Shown one piece after another: positions 7,794 to 16,412 of a DNA stretch of 64,000 bases. The first letter of the stretch is position 1; each line of letters begins with the position of its first letter. This stretch comes from Roseateles oligotrophus (lineage in GTDB: Bacteria; Pseudomonadota; Gammaproteobacteria; Burkholderiales; Burkholderiaceae_C). A model generated the notes under the pieces. It did not search any database. It was not told the origin of the DNA and was given only the letters and a program-made list of their open reading frames with translations. A program made the translations under genes and the position numbers. The stretch lies in assembly GCF_025717515.1 (NCBI RefSeq), contig NZ_JAJIRN010000004.1, positions 310,001 through 374,000 on the forward strand, read 5' to 3'.

Positions 7794-10700
7794 TTATGCC
7801 TTGACGGACTTGGCGGCAGGCGCTTTGGCTTGCTCAATGGTTTCGACGGCCTGCTTGGCGGCATGCATCTCGCCCAAGGCGCGGCGGTATTCATGCGGGA
7901 ACACCTTGACGAACTTGGCGCGTGAGTCGGCCCAATGGTCCAGCAGATCACGAGCGCGCTGGCTGCCGGTCCAGCGGTGGTGGTCTTCCAGCATCTTCTT
8001 CAGGATCGCCTCATCGGTCTGCGCTGCCGCATCGCCCAAGTGATGCCAGACGGCGCGGTCAACGGTGGCTTCTTGCTCGGCCGAGGGCAAAAGTTTGTCC
8101 AAGGCAACCATAGAGGTATTGCAGCGCTTGGCGAACTGACCGTCTTCGTCATAGACATAAGCGATACCGCCGCTCATGCCGGCCGCGAAGTTGCGGCCGG
8201 TCTTGCCCAGCACGACGACGGTGCCGCCGGTCATGTATTCGCAGCCATGGTCGCCGGTGCCCTCGACCACCGCCGAGGCGCCGGACAGGCGCACCGCAAA
8301 ACGCTCGCCGGCCACGCCACGGAAGAAGGCCTCACCGCGGGTCGCGCCGTACAAGACGGTGTTGCCGACAATGATGTTCTTGGTCGCGTCGCCACGGAAG
8401 TCGATGCTAGGTCGCACCACAATGCGGCCGCCCGACAGGCCCTTGCCGGTGTAGTCGTTCGCGTCACCGATCAAGTAGAACGTGATGCCTTGGGCCAAGA
8501 ATGCGCCGTAGCTCTGACCGCCGGTGCCTTCCATCTGGATGAAGATGGTGTGGTCCGGCAGGCCTTCGGGGCGGCGGCGGATCAACTCTCCCGACAACAT
8601 CGCGCCGACAGTGCGGCGCACATTCGTCACCTCCTGCATGAACTGGACCTTCTCGCCCTTCTCGAAAGCAGGCAAGCATTTCTCGATCAGCTTGACGTCG
8701 AGCGCACGCTCCAGGCCATGCTCTTGCACATCGTTATGGATGCGCGCCACATCGGCGCTCAAGACCGGGCGGTGGAAGACGCGGGAGAAGTCCAGCCCCT
8801 TGGCCTTCCAGTGCGAGATGCCCTTCTTGGTGTCGAGCAGGTCGCTGCGGCCGATCAGCTCGTCGAACTTGCGCATGCCCAGTTGTGCCATGATCTGGCG
8901 CGCTTCTTCGGCGATGAAGAAGAAGAAATTGACGACATGCTCGGGCTTGCCGGTGAACTTGGCGCGCAAGACCGGGTCTTGCGTGGCCACGCCGACCGGG
9001 CAGGTGTTCAGATGGCATTTGCGCATCATGATGCAGCCTTCGGCGACCAGCGGCGCGGTTGCGAAGCCGAACTCGTCGGCGCCCAAGAGCGCGCCGATGA
9101 CGACGTCACGGCCGGTCTTCATCTGACCGTCGGCCTGCACGCGCACGCGTCCGCGCAGACGATTCAGGACCAGGGTCTGCTGCGTCTCGGCTAGGCCCAA
9201 CTCCCAAGGCGTGCCGGCATGCTTGATCGAGGACCAGGGCGATGCGCCGGTGCCGCCGTCATGACCGGCGATCACCAAGTGATCGGCCTTGGCCTTGGTG
9301 ACGCCCGCGGCAATCGTGCCCACACCCACTTCAGAAACCAGCTTGACCGACACATCGGCGCGCGGGTTGACGTTCTTCAGGTCGTGGATCAGCTGCGCCA
9401 GATCCTCGATCGAATAGATGTCATGGTGCGGCGGCGGCGAGATCAGGCCCACGCCCGGCACCGAGTAACGCAACATGCCGATGTACTCGGACACCTTGCC
9501 GCCGGGCAGCTGACCACCCTCGCCCGGCTTGGCGCCCTGGGCCATCTTGATCTGGATCTGGTCAGCGCTGACGAGATATTCGGTCGTCACACCGAAGCGG
9601 CCCGACGCGACCTGCTTGATCTTGGAGCGCAGCGAGTCGCCTTCCTTGAGCTCGTAATCGACCGCGATGACCTTGTTGCCGATCACGTCCGACACCTTGG
9701 TGCCGGCGACGATCTTGATGCCCTTGAGCTCATTGCGATAACGCGCAGGATCCTCGCCACCCTCGCCGGTATTGCTCTTGCCGCCGATGCGGTTCATCGC
9801 CACGGCCAAAGTGGCATGCGCCTCGGTGCTGATCGACCCCAAGGACATGGCGCCGGTGGCGAAACGCTTGACGATTTCTTTCGCCGACTCGACCTCGTCC
9901 AGCGGGATCGCCTTGCTCGGATCAAACTTGAACTCGAACAGGCCGCGCAAGGTCATGTGACGCTTGCTCTGGTCGTTGATGATTTGCGCGTATTCCTTGT
10001 AGGTGTCGAACTTGCCGCTGCGCGCACTGTGCTGCAGCTTGGCGATCGCGTCCGGCGTCCACATATGCTCTTCGCCACGCGCGCGCCAGGCGTACTCGCC
10101 GCCGGCGTCCAGCATGCTGTCCAGCACCGGGTCGTCGCCGTACGCGGCGCGGTGCAAGCGGATCGCTTCTTCGGCCACCTCGAACACGCCGATGCCGCCC
10201 ACTTGCGTCGGCGTGCCGCGGAAGTACTTCTCGACGAAGTCGGTCTTCAGGCCGATCGCCTCGAAGATCTGCGCGCCGCAATACGACATATAGGTCGAGA
10301 TGCCCATCTTGGACATGATCTTGGACAGCCCCTTGCCGATGCCCTTGATGTAGTTGTAGATCGCCTTGTCGGCCGACAGATCGCCCGGCAAGCCGGCGGC
10401 GATATCGCTCAAGGTTTCCAAGGCCAGATAGGGGTGAACCGCCTCGGCGCCAAAGCCGGCCAACACGGCAAAGTGGTGGACCTCGCGGGCGCTGCCGGTC
10501 TCGACCACCAAGCCGGCGGTCGTGCGGCGACCTTCGCGCACCAGATGATGGTGGATGGCGGACAGCGCCAGCAAGGCGGGAATAGCCACCCGGCTTTCGC
10601 TCAGACCACGGTCGGTGATGATCAAAATGTTGTGGCCGCTCTTGATCGCATCGACCGACTCGGCGCACAGCGAAGCCAGCTGTGCCTCGACGCCTTCATG

Positions 10701-12581
10701 GCCCCAGGCGAGCGGATAAGTAATGTCCAGTTCATACGGCTTGAACTTGCCATGCGTATGCGCCTCGATCTGGCGCAGACGCGCCATGTCCTTGAAGTCC
10801 AGCACCGGCTGTGACACTTCCAGACGCATCGGCGGATTGACCGCGTTGATGTCCAGCAGATTCGGCTTCGGGCCGATAAAGCTGTTCAGCGACATCACGA
10901 TCGCTTCGCGGATCGGGTCGATCGGCGGGTTGGTAACCTGGGCGAACAACTGCTTGAAATAGTTGAACAGCGGCTTGTCCTTGGACGACAGCACGGCCAA
11001 GGGCGAGTCATTGCCCATCGAGCCCAGCGCTTCTTCGCCATTGGTGGCCATCGGCGCCATCAGGAATTTGATGTCTTCTTGCGTGAAACCGAAGGCTTGC
11101 TGACGGTCCAAGAGTGAGGATTCAAAGGCGACCGGCTTGGTATCGATCACTGCGATGTCATCCAGCTTGACGCGAACGTTCTCGATCCACTGCCGATAAG
11201 GGCGGGCGTTGGCGTATTGGTTCTTCAGCTCTTCGTCGTCAATGATGCGGCCTTGTTCCAGGTCGATCAGGAACATCTTGCCCGGTTGCAGACGCCACTT
11301 CTTGACGATCTTGTTTTCGGGGATCGGCAGCACGCCGCTTTCGGACGCGAGGATGACCAGGTCGTCATCGGTGATGCAGTAACGCGCAGGGCGCAGGCCA
11401 TTGCGGTCGAGTGCGGCGCAGACCTGGCGACCATCGGTGAAGACCATCGCGGCCGGGCCGTCCCAAGGCTCCATCATCGCAGCGTGGTATTCATAGAAAG
11501 CGCGGCGGCGCTGATCCATCATCTCGTGCTGCTCCCAGGCTTCCGGGATCATCATCATCGCGGCATGAGCAAGCGGGTAGCCGGCCATCGTCAACAGCTC
11601 GATTGCGTTGTCGAAGGTGGCGGTGTCGGACTGGTGCTCGAAGCTGATCGGGTAGAGCTTTTCGAGATCGTCGCCCAAGACCGGCGACTTCATCACGCCT
11701 TCGCGGGCGCGCATCCAGTTGAAGTTGCCCTTGACCGTGTTGATCTCGCCGTTGTGGGCGACCATGCGGTAGGGGTGGGCCAGCGGCCACTCGGGGAAGG
11801 TATTGGTCGAGAAGCGCTGGTGCACCAAGGCGATGGCGGAGACCACGCGCGGGTCGGCCAAGTCCTTGTAGTAACTGCCTACTTGGTCGGCCAGCAGCAG
11901 GCCCTTGTAGATGATGGTGCGGCAGCTCATGCTGGGCACGTAATACTCGCGGCTGTGGGTCAGCTGCAGCGCCTGAATGGCGCTGGAGGCCGTCTTGCGG
12001 ATCACGTAGAGCTTGCGCTCCAAGGCATCGGGAACAATGATATCCGGGCCGCGGCCAATGAAAATTTGGCGAATGATCGGCTCTTTGGCACGCACGGTCG
12101 GCGACATCGGCATCTCGGCATCGACCGGCACATCGCGCCAGCCCAGCAAGACCTGACCCTCGGCCTTGATCGCGCGGGCCAATTCCTGCTCGCAAGCCAG
12201 TCGCGACGCATGCTCCTTGGGCAGGAAGATCATGCCGACGCCATATTCGCCGGGCGGCGGCAGGTCAACGCCCTGAACGGCCATCTCAGCGCGGAAATAC
12301 TCGTCCGGAATCTGGATCAAGATGCCGGCACCGTCGCCCATCAGCTTGTCGGCACCGACCGCACCCCGGTGGTCGAGGTTCTCGAGAATCTTCAGCCCCT
12401 GCTGGACGATCGAATGCGCCTTCAGACCCTTGATATGCGCAACAAAGCCAAGGCCGCAGGCGTCTTTCTCATTCTGTGGCCGGTACAGGCCATGCGCGGC
12501 CAAGTCTTGCTTCTCAGCTTGTTGTTGCTGCAGCTCTTGCGTTTGCTCAAAGCCTGCTGCGGCCTGGGTCGATCGGGTCAT
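7794..12581 (-). CDS. gltB: Glutamate synthase (NADPH), large subunit
   Basis: 1595 residues, full length for GltB. The enzyme makes two glutamates from glutamine and 2-oxoglutarate. Order of domains: a short propeptide, then the type II glutamine amidotransferase domain with nucleophile C42 (ACGLGF), which should become the mature N-terminus; a central domain; the FMN-binding synthase domain ([15 protein letters not shown] and [12 protein letters not shown] are typical); the 3Fe-4S cysteines C1183, C1189 and C1194 (CxxxxxCxxxxC, then PVGVATQ); and a C-terminal GXGXG beta-helix (near residue 1350 onward). The ATG at 12581 has a GAGGA ribosome site. Only about 65 bases separate it from the RAYT/REP element, so its native upstream control region may lie beyond or within that insertion. 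Confidence 0.98.
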   Translation of the reverse strand: MTRSTQAAAGFEQTQELQQQQAEKQDLAAHGLYRPQNEKDACGLGFVAHIKGLKAHSIVQQGLKILENLDHRGAVGADKLMGDGAGILIQIPDEYFRAEMAVQGVDLPPPGEYGVGMIFLPKEHASRLACEQELARAIKAEGQVLLGWRDVPVDAEMPMSPTVRAKEPIIRQIFIGRGPDIIVPDALERKLYVIRKTASSAIQALQLTHSREYYVPSMSCRTIIYKGLLLADQVGSYYKDLADPRVVSAIALVHQRFSTNTFPEWPLAHPYRMVAHNGEINTVKGNFNWMRAREGVMKSPVLGDDLEKLYPISFEHQSDTATFDNAIELLTMAGYPLAHAAMMMIPEAWEQHEMMDQRRRAFYEYHAAMMEPWDGPAAMVFTDGRQVCAALDRNGLRPARYCITDDDLVILASESGVLPIPENKIVKKWRLQPGKMFLIDLEQGRIIDDEELKNQYANARPYRQWIENVRVKLDDIAVIDTKPVAFESSLLDRQQAFGFTQEDIKFLMAPMATNGEEALGSMGNDSPLAVLSSKDKPLFNYFKQLFAQVTNPPIDPIREAIVMSLNSFIGPKPNLLDINAVNPPMRLEVSQPVLDFKDMARLRQIEAHTHGKFKPYELDITYPLAWGHEGVEAQLASLCAESVDAIKSGHNILIITDRGLSESRVAIPALLALSAIHHHLVREGRRTTAGLVVETGSAREVHHFAVLAGFGAEAVHPYLALETLSDIAAGLPGDLSADKAIYNYIKGIGKGLSKIMSKMGISTYMSYCGAQIFEAIGLKTDFVEKYFRGTPTQVGGIGVFEVAEEAIRLHRAAYGDDPVLDSMLDAGGEYAWRARGEEHMWTPDAIAKLQHSARSGKFDTYKEYAQIINDQSKRHMTLRGLFEFKFDPSKAIPLDEVESAKEIVKRFATGAMSLGSISTEAHATLAVAMNRIGGKSNTGEGGEDPARYRNELKGIKIVAGTKVSDVIGNKVIAVDYELKEGDSLRSKIKQVASGRFGVTTEYLVSADQIQIKMAQGAKPGEGGQLPGGKVSEYIGMLRYSVPGVGLISPPPHHDIYSIEDLAQLIHDLKNVNPRADVSVKLVSEVGVGTIAAGVTKAKADHLVIAGHDGGTGASPWSSIKHAGTPWELGLAETQQTLVLNRLRGRVRVQADGQMKTGRDVVIGALLGADEFGFATAPLVAEGCIMMRKCHLNTCPVGVATQDPVLRAKFTGKPEHVVNFFFFIAEEARQIMAQLGMRKFDELIGRSDLLDTKKGISHWKAKGLDFSRVFHRPVLSADVARIHNDVQEHGLERALDVKLIEKCLPAFEKGEKVQFMQEVTNVRRTVGAMLSGELIRRRPEGLPDHTIFIQMEGTGGQSYGAFLAQGITFYLIGDANDYTGKGLSGGRIVVRPSIDFRGDATKNIIVGNTVLYGATRGEAFFRGVAGERFAVRLSGASAVVEGTGDHGCEYMTGGTVVVLGKTGRNFAAGMSGGIAYVYDEDGQFAKRCNTSMVALDKLLPSAEQEATVDRAVWHHLGDAAAQTDEAILKKMLEDHHRWTGSQRARDLLDHWADSRAKFVKVFPHEYRRALGEMHAAKQAVETIEQAKAPAAKSVKA

Positions 12582-12645
12582 GGCGCGGTCCTCGGTAATC
12601 CACTACAGACCGAAGGTTACTGCAGCGCAGCAAAGTCATCAAGCC

Positions 12646-12672
12646 AAATTAAATAGGGTCAGGTTCATTTAA
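12646..12672. repeat. REP copy A (left outer)
   Basis: AAATTAAATAGGGTCAGGTTCATTTAA core; differs from copy B by one base in the GGGG/AGGG run. Same orientation as copy B and inverse to C and D. Confidence 0.8.
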
Positions 12673-12694
12673 GTTACCTGCGCTTCAATTAACG

Positions 12695-12721
12695 CAAATT
12701 AAATGGGGTCAGGTTCATTTA
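12695..12721. repeat. REP copy B (left inner), overlaps the transposase 3' end
   Basis: AAATTAAATGGGGTCAGGTT core; read on the minus strand it encodes the transposase C-terminus NEPDPI and the stop. Confidence 0.8.
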
Positions 12722-13421
12722 TCGACTCACTTGATGTCTGCTTTTTGGGCCGGCCCCTTGGCCTGACCTCCAGCGGCAGCAAGGTTTTTTCGGCCAAGCT
12801 CCGCAAGAATCCTGCCGAACCCAGCGGCCGCCCCTTCATCGCAGACTCATGGAATTGCAGGCGTTCAGTTTCGGACAATCCTTGATTCAGCAGTTCGCGA
12901 TAGGCCAAGTCCCTTTCGAACGGGGTGTTGCCAGTTGACCAGAACATAGGGTGATCGTTGACCAGTGGATCACTGCGTCGACCCAGATGATGCGCACAGC
13001 TGGACCAACGATAGTCTTCAGCATTGGCACATATGCCTGCTCGAACCGGGTTCAACTCGATATAGCGCATGCAGGCCATCAAGTAATGCTCACTATCGAT
13101 CAGGGCGGCCCGAAATCGCCCCTCCCAAAGCGTGCCACTGCGTTCGTACTTGTGGTTAAACCACCCCACATAGCGGCGCCCATGCGCCTGCATCATTTGA
13201 CTGATACCCTCCTCCGCCTCGGGTGTAGCGAGCAGATGCAGGTGGTTGTCCATTAGCACATAGGCATGAATGGCGACCTTATGAGTGAGGGCGCAGTCGT
13301 GCAACTGCTCCAAGTAATGCTGGCGATCTGCATCCGCAAGAACAATGGGCTGGCGGTTGTTGCCGCGCTGTATGACGTGGTGTGCCTGCCCGGCAAGCAT
13401 GAGGCGTGGAAGTCTGGCCAT
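12699..13421 (-). CDS. REP-associated tyrosine (HUH, Y1) transposase
   Basis: 240 residues. The Y1 transposase domain of the IS200/TnpA-REP family is clear: the N-terminal motif MARLPRLMLAGQAHHVIQRG, the HUH metal motif at H60-L-H62 (MDNHLHLL), W/G-rich GTLWEGRFRA, and the segment RYIELNPVRAG (from about residue 119) that lies by the catalytic Tyr (Y113 or Y120). Enzymes of this family nick and rejoin single-stranded REP sequences; they are usually single-copy, domesticated genes. The flanking REP pairs fit that model. The C-terminal tail is basic (RPRGRPKKQ) and its last residues come from the REP copy. Length and motifs are intact, so there is no sign of decay. Confidence 0.9.
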   Translation of the reverse strand: MARLPRLMLAGQAHHVIQRGNNRQPIVLADADRQHYLEQLHDCALTHKVAIHAYVLMDNHLHLLATPEAEEGISQMMQAHGRRYVGWFNHKYERSGTLWEGRFRAALIDSEHYLMACMRYIELNPVRAGICANAEDYRWSSCAHHLGRRSDPLVNDHPMFWSTGNTPFERDLAYRELLNQGLSETERLQFHESAMKGRPLGSAGFLRSLAEKTLLPLEVRPRGRPKKQTSSESINEPDPI

Positions 13422-13449
13422 GGGTGTCCGCCCGGCTGAATGGGCGCAG

Positions 13450-13471
13450 TAAATGAACCTGACCCCATTTT
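13450..13471. repeat. REP copy C (right inner)
   Basis: TAAATGAACCTGACCCCATT, the inverse complement of copy B, just upstream of the transposase start. Confidence 0.8.
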
Positions 13472-13480
13472 ACAGATTCA

Positions 13481-13505
13481 ATTAAATGAACCTGACCCTA
13501 TTTAA
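13481..13505. repeat. REP copy D (right outer)
   Basis: ATTAAATGAACCTGACCCTA, the inverse complement of copy A, including its A/T variant base. The outer copies A/D and the inner copies B/C thus match as pairs. Confidence 0.8.
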
Positions 13506-13513
13506 GGAGGGAT

Positions 13514-14656
13514 TCAAAACAAGGACAGGCCGGTCAGCCTCTGATGCTCGCGGATGGCGAAGCGGTCGGTCATGCCGGCGATGTAGTCGGCGCAGGCACG
13601 CGGCAGATCGCTTGGGTCGATCTCTTGCAAATATTCGGCCGGCATTTGCTGCGGGTCGGAGGCGTAGATGCGAAACAAGTCGCGCAGCACTTGTTCGGCC
13701 CTTGCCCGCGTGGCTTGAACCTGGCTGTGGCGATAGAGTTGGGCAAAAAGGAAACGCTTCAACTCGGTGCTCGCGGCGCGCATTGCCGGGCTAAAGCGTA
13801 ATAAAGGACCGGCCAATCGCACCGCCTGTACGTCAGCGGCTTGGGCTGCCTCCAACGCCGCTCCCGTGGCATCGATGATGTCGTAGACCTGGGCCGACAG
13901 CATGCGGCGTATGGTTTCTGCCAGCAGGCGCTTGCCATTCAAGCTTGGGTAGGCGGCGAGCGCCTCGCGCAGATAGGTTTGCACCAAAGGCACGGTTTCC
14001 AACTGTTCCAAGTCCAGCAATCCAGACCTTACCCCATCGTCAATGTCATGCGAGTTATAGGCCACCTCGTCAGCCAGATTGCAGAGTTGCGCCTCTAGGC
14101 TCGGCTGATGGCCAAGCAGGAAGCGCTCACCGACCCCACCGGGCTCGGCCGCCTCCAGCAGCAAAGCATTTCGACGAGCACAATGTTTGAGAATACCCTC
14201 CCGGGTCTCGAAACAAAGATTAAGTCCATCGAACGCCGGATAACGTTGCTCCAACTTATCGACCACGCGCAGGGATTGCAAGTTGTGCTCGAAGCCACCG
14301 TGGCCCTGCATGCAGTCGTCCAGCACATCTTGCCCGGCATGACCAAAGGGCGTGTGGCCCAGATCATGGGCCAAAGCAATCGCCTCGATCAAATCCTCAT
14401 CGAGCCGCAAGCTGCGACCGATTGAACGCCCCAGCTGAGCCACCTCCAGCGAATGGGTCAACCTGGTGCGAAACAGGTCTCCCTCGTGATTCAGAAAAAC
14501 TTGCGTCTTGTAGACGAGACGCCGAAAAGCCGTGCTGTGAATGATGCGGTCGCGGTCGCGTTGGAACTCGCTGCGCGTCGGCGCCGGTGCCTCGAAGACA
14601 CGCCGGCCTCGGCTTTGCGCCGGGTCGCAAGCATAGGCGGCTCGCGTAACAGGCAT
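13514..14656 (-). CDS. dgt: Deoxyguanosinetriphosphate triphosphohydrolase-like protein
   Basis: 380 residues from the ATG at 14656 (ten bases after aroB, GAG ribosome site). HD-superfamily metal residues are present: R/H in LTHSLEVAQ, then H97-D98 in ALAHDLGHTPFGHAG, and a later D in DEVAYNSHDIDDG. These fit the dGTPase type 2 family, which hydrolyses dNTPs to deoxynucleoside and tripolyphosphate and may limit dNTP pools; the natural substrate of type 2 proteins is less certain than for the E. coli enzyme. A longer N-terminus would run into aroB and looks unlike the family. It is last in the pilM...aroB run before the RAYT element. Confidence 0.93.
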   Translation of the reverse strand: MPVTRAAYACDPAQSRGRRVFEAPAPTRSEFQRDRDRIIHSTAFRRLVYKTQVFLNHEGDLFRTRLTHSLEVAQLGRSIGRSLRLDEDLIEAIALAHDLGHTPFGHAGQDVLDDCMQGHGGFEHNLQSLRVVDKLEQRYPAFDGLNLCFETREGILKHCARRNALLLEAAEPGGVGERFLLGHQPSLEAQLCNLADEVAYNSHDIDDGVRSGLLDLEQLETVPLVQTYLREALAAYPSLNGKRLLAETIRRMLSAQVYDIIDATGAALEAAQAADVQAVRLAGPLLRFSPAMRAASTELKRFLFAQLYRHSQVQATRARAEQVLRDLFRIYASDPQQMPAEYLQEIDPSDLPRACADYIAGMTDRFAIREHQRLTGLSLF

Positions 14657-14666
14657 GGTAGCGAGC

Positions 14667-15788
14667 TCAGGCACAGTGGGTGGCCAACACCATCTCGACC
14701 AACTCATCGGGCGCCGCATGCATGCCCGCTTTGCCCAGACCCTCGACCAGAACGAATCGAATTTCGCCACCCTCGGCCTTTTTATCGACCCGCATCAGAT
14801 CCAGGTAGCGCTGCGCGCCTAAGGGCGGCCCGACCACTGGCAGCCCGGCGCGCTCAATCAAGGCTCGCATACGAGGCAAAAACTCGGCCGGCATTAAACC
14901 AAGCCGCACCGACAAATCACTGGCCATCACCATGCCGCATCCGACGGCTTCACCGTGCAGCCATTCACCGTAACCTAACCCGGTCTCGATTGCATGACCA
15001 AAGGTATGGCCGAAATTCAGGATCGCGCGCAAGCCCTGCTCGCGTTCGTCTTGCCCCACCACCCAAGCCTTGATCTCACAGCACCGCTTGACGGCATAGG
15101 CCAACGCCGACTTATCGCGCGCCAGCAGGGCGTCTAGGTTTACTTCGATCCAATCCAGAAAGGCCGCATCGGCAATCGGCCCATACTTGATCACCTCGGC
15201 TAACCCGGCAGAAAGCTCACGTTGGGACAAGGTATCGAGCGTATCAAGATCAGCGATCACACGAGCCGGTTGATAGAAAGCGCCCAGCATATTCTTGCCC
15301 AGCGGATGGTTGATGGCGGTCTTGCCGCCAACCGAAGAGTCGACCTGCGCCAGCAAGGTGGTCGGCACCTGCACAAAGGGCACACCGCGCATATAGACGG
15401 AGGCCGCGAAACCGGTCATGTCCCCGATCACGCCGCCGCCCAAGGCAAACAGCACGGTCTTGCGGTCAGAGGCGGTCTCAAGCAGGCGGTCAAAAATCAA
15501 GTTCAATGACGCCCAATCTTTGAACTGTTCACCATCGGGCAAAAGTACGGCATCCACGCGAGCGTAATACTTCGACAACTGCGCCCGCAGACGCTGCAGA
15601 TAAAGCGGCGCGACGGTTTCATTGCTGACAATCAAGGCGCTGGCGGCCTTGGACAAGCCCTGCCAGCTGCTAGGCTCATCCAATAAGCCGGAGCCGATCA
15701 GGATGTCATAGCCCCGCTGCCCCTCATCGAGCACGATGGGGACCAACTGGGCCTGGTTGAGAGTTTTTTGGCGAGTATCTGCAGTCAT
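14667..15788 (-). CDS. aroB: 3-dehydroquinate synthase
   Basis: 373 residues (family about 360). This is the second step of the shikimate pathway: DAHP to 3-dehydroquinate, with NAD and a divalent metal as cofactors. Seen: the NAD-binding segment [32 protein letters not shown], the substrate segment [20 protein letters not shown], and metal-ligand regions [13 protein letters not shown] and [12 protein letters not shown]. The ATG at 15788 is chosen; a TTG at 15830 adjoining the aroK stop would add 14 unlike residues. It follows aroK by 42 bases, the usual aroK-aroB pair. Confidence 0.97.
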   Translation of the reverse strand: MTADTRQKTLNQAQLVPIVLDEGQRGYDILIGSGLLDEPSSWQGLSKAASALIVSNETVAPLYLQRLRAQLSKYYARVDAVLLPDGEQFKDWASLNLIFDRLLETASDRKTVLFALGGGVIGDMTGFAASVYMRGVPFVQVPTTLLAQVDSSVGGKTAINHPLGKNMLGAFYQPARVIADLDTLDTLSQRELSAGLAEVIKYGPIADAAFLDWIEVNLDALLARDKSALAYAVKRCCEIKAWVVGQDEREQGLRAILNFGHTFGHAIETGLGYGEWLHGEAVGCGMVMASDLSVRLGLMPAEFLPRMRALIERAGLPVVGPPLGAQRYLDLMRVDKKAEGGEIRFVLVEGLGKAGMHAAPDELVEMVLATHCA

Positions 15789-15830
15789 GGCTGCAAGTGT
15801 ACGGGGCGAGTCAATCGGATCCCCCCTCAA

Positions 15831-16397
15831 TCAATGCTTCTCTGCGCCCACCGTCGCGGCAACACGATTCGGATCGACGAGACCCGCCAATTCCAACTGC
15901 ATCAAGGCCATATTCACGAGGCCGTTGACCGAAGGCCGGCCCGTTTCCAGGACGAAATGAGCACAGCGTCGATACAGCGGGTTGCGCTGCAGATACAACT
16001 CGCGCAATTTACCCAGCGGGTCGCGCACCTGCAAGAGCGGCCGCTGCGTGTCGTGCCGCAGCCGCCTGAACAGCTCCTCTGGCGTAGATCGCAAATACAA
16101 GACCGTCGAATGCTGATGCAATTGATCGCGGTTAGCGTCCCGCAAGACGATGCCCCCCCCGGTGGCCAATACCAATTCGCCCTCACGGGCCAGGATATCG
16201 GCCAGAACCTCGGACTCGATATCCCGGAAAGCAGCCTCACCCGCGCGATCAAAGAAACTGCGGATTGATTCGCCCAAACGAGTTTCTATTTCAGCATCGG
16301 TGTCAGCAAAGCGCATCCCCAGTTGACGTGCCAAAGCACGGCCGACGGTGGACTTGCCACCGCCGGGCATGCCGACGAGAGAGATGATTTGACCCAC
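15831..16397 (-). CDS. aroK: Shikimate kinase
   Basis: About 188 residues. It phosphorylates shikimate at the 3-hydroxyl using ATP. Seen: the P-loop GMPGGGKST at residues 9-17, shikimate-binding D in FADTDAEIE, R in IRSFFDRAGEAAFRDIE, ATGGGIVLR, and the lid RPLLQ. The first codon is uncertain: GTG at 16397 directly follows a TTG at 16400 and neither has a clear ribosome site. In related genomes aroK follows pilQ; here the Ig-like lipoprotein gene lies between, ending 15 bases upstream, so aroK may still be read from the pil transcript. Confidence 0.95.
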   Translation of the reverse strand: MGQIISLVGMPGGGKSTVGRALARQLGMRFADTDAEIETRLGESIRSFFDRAGEAAFRDIESEVLADILAREGELVLATGGGIVLRDANRDQLHQHSTVLYLRSTPEELFRRLRHDTQRPLLQVRDPLGKLRELYLQRNPLYRRCAHFVLETGRPSVNGLVNMALMQLELAGLVDPNRVAATVGAEKH

Positions 16398-16412
16398 CAA
16401 CTAACGGAATGC

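Larger units (their letters stand above)
12646..13505. mobile_element. RAYT-type element: transposase gene between two inverted pairs of REP sequences
   Basis: A gene for a REP-associated transposase is flanked on each side by two copies of a roughly 25-base sequence with the core GGGTCAGGTTCATTTAA. Left copies are at 12646-12672 and 12695-12721; right copies, in inverse orientation, at 13450-13471 and 13481-13505. The left inner copy supplies the last six codons and the stop of the transposase. The element fills the whole space between gltB and dgt, ending eight bases from the dgt stop. Whether the element is still active cannot be told from one copy. Confidence 0.85.

Noticed and set aside
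9219-10814. Long plus-strand open frame of 531 codons opposite gltB
   Set aside because: Composition is His/Arg/Gln/Leu-rich without family motifs; it is the antisense shadow of a well-supported gene, common in high-GC DNA.
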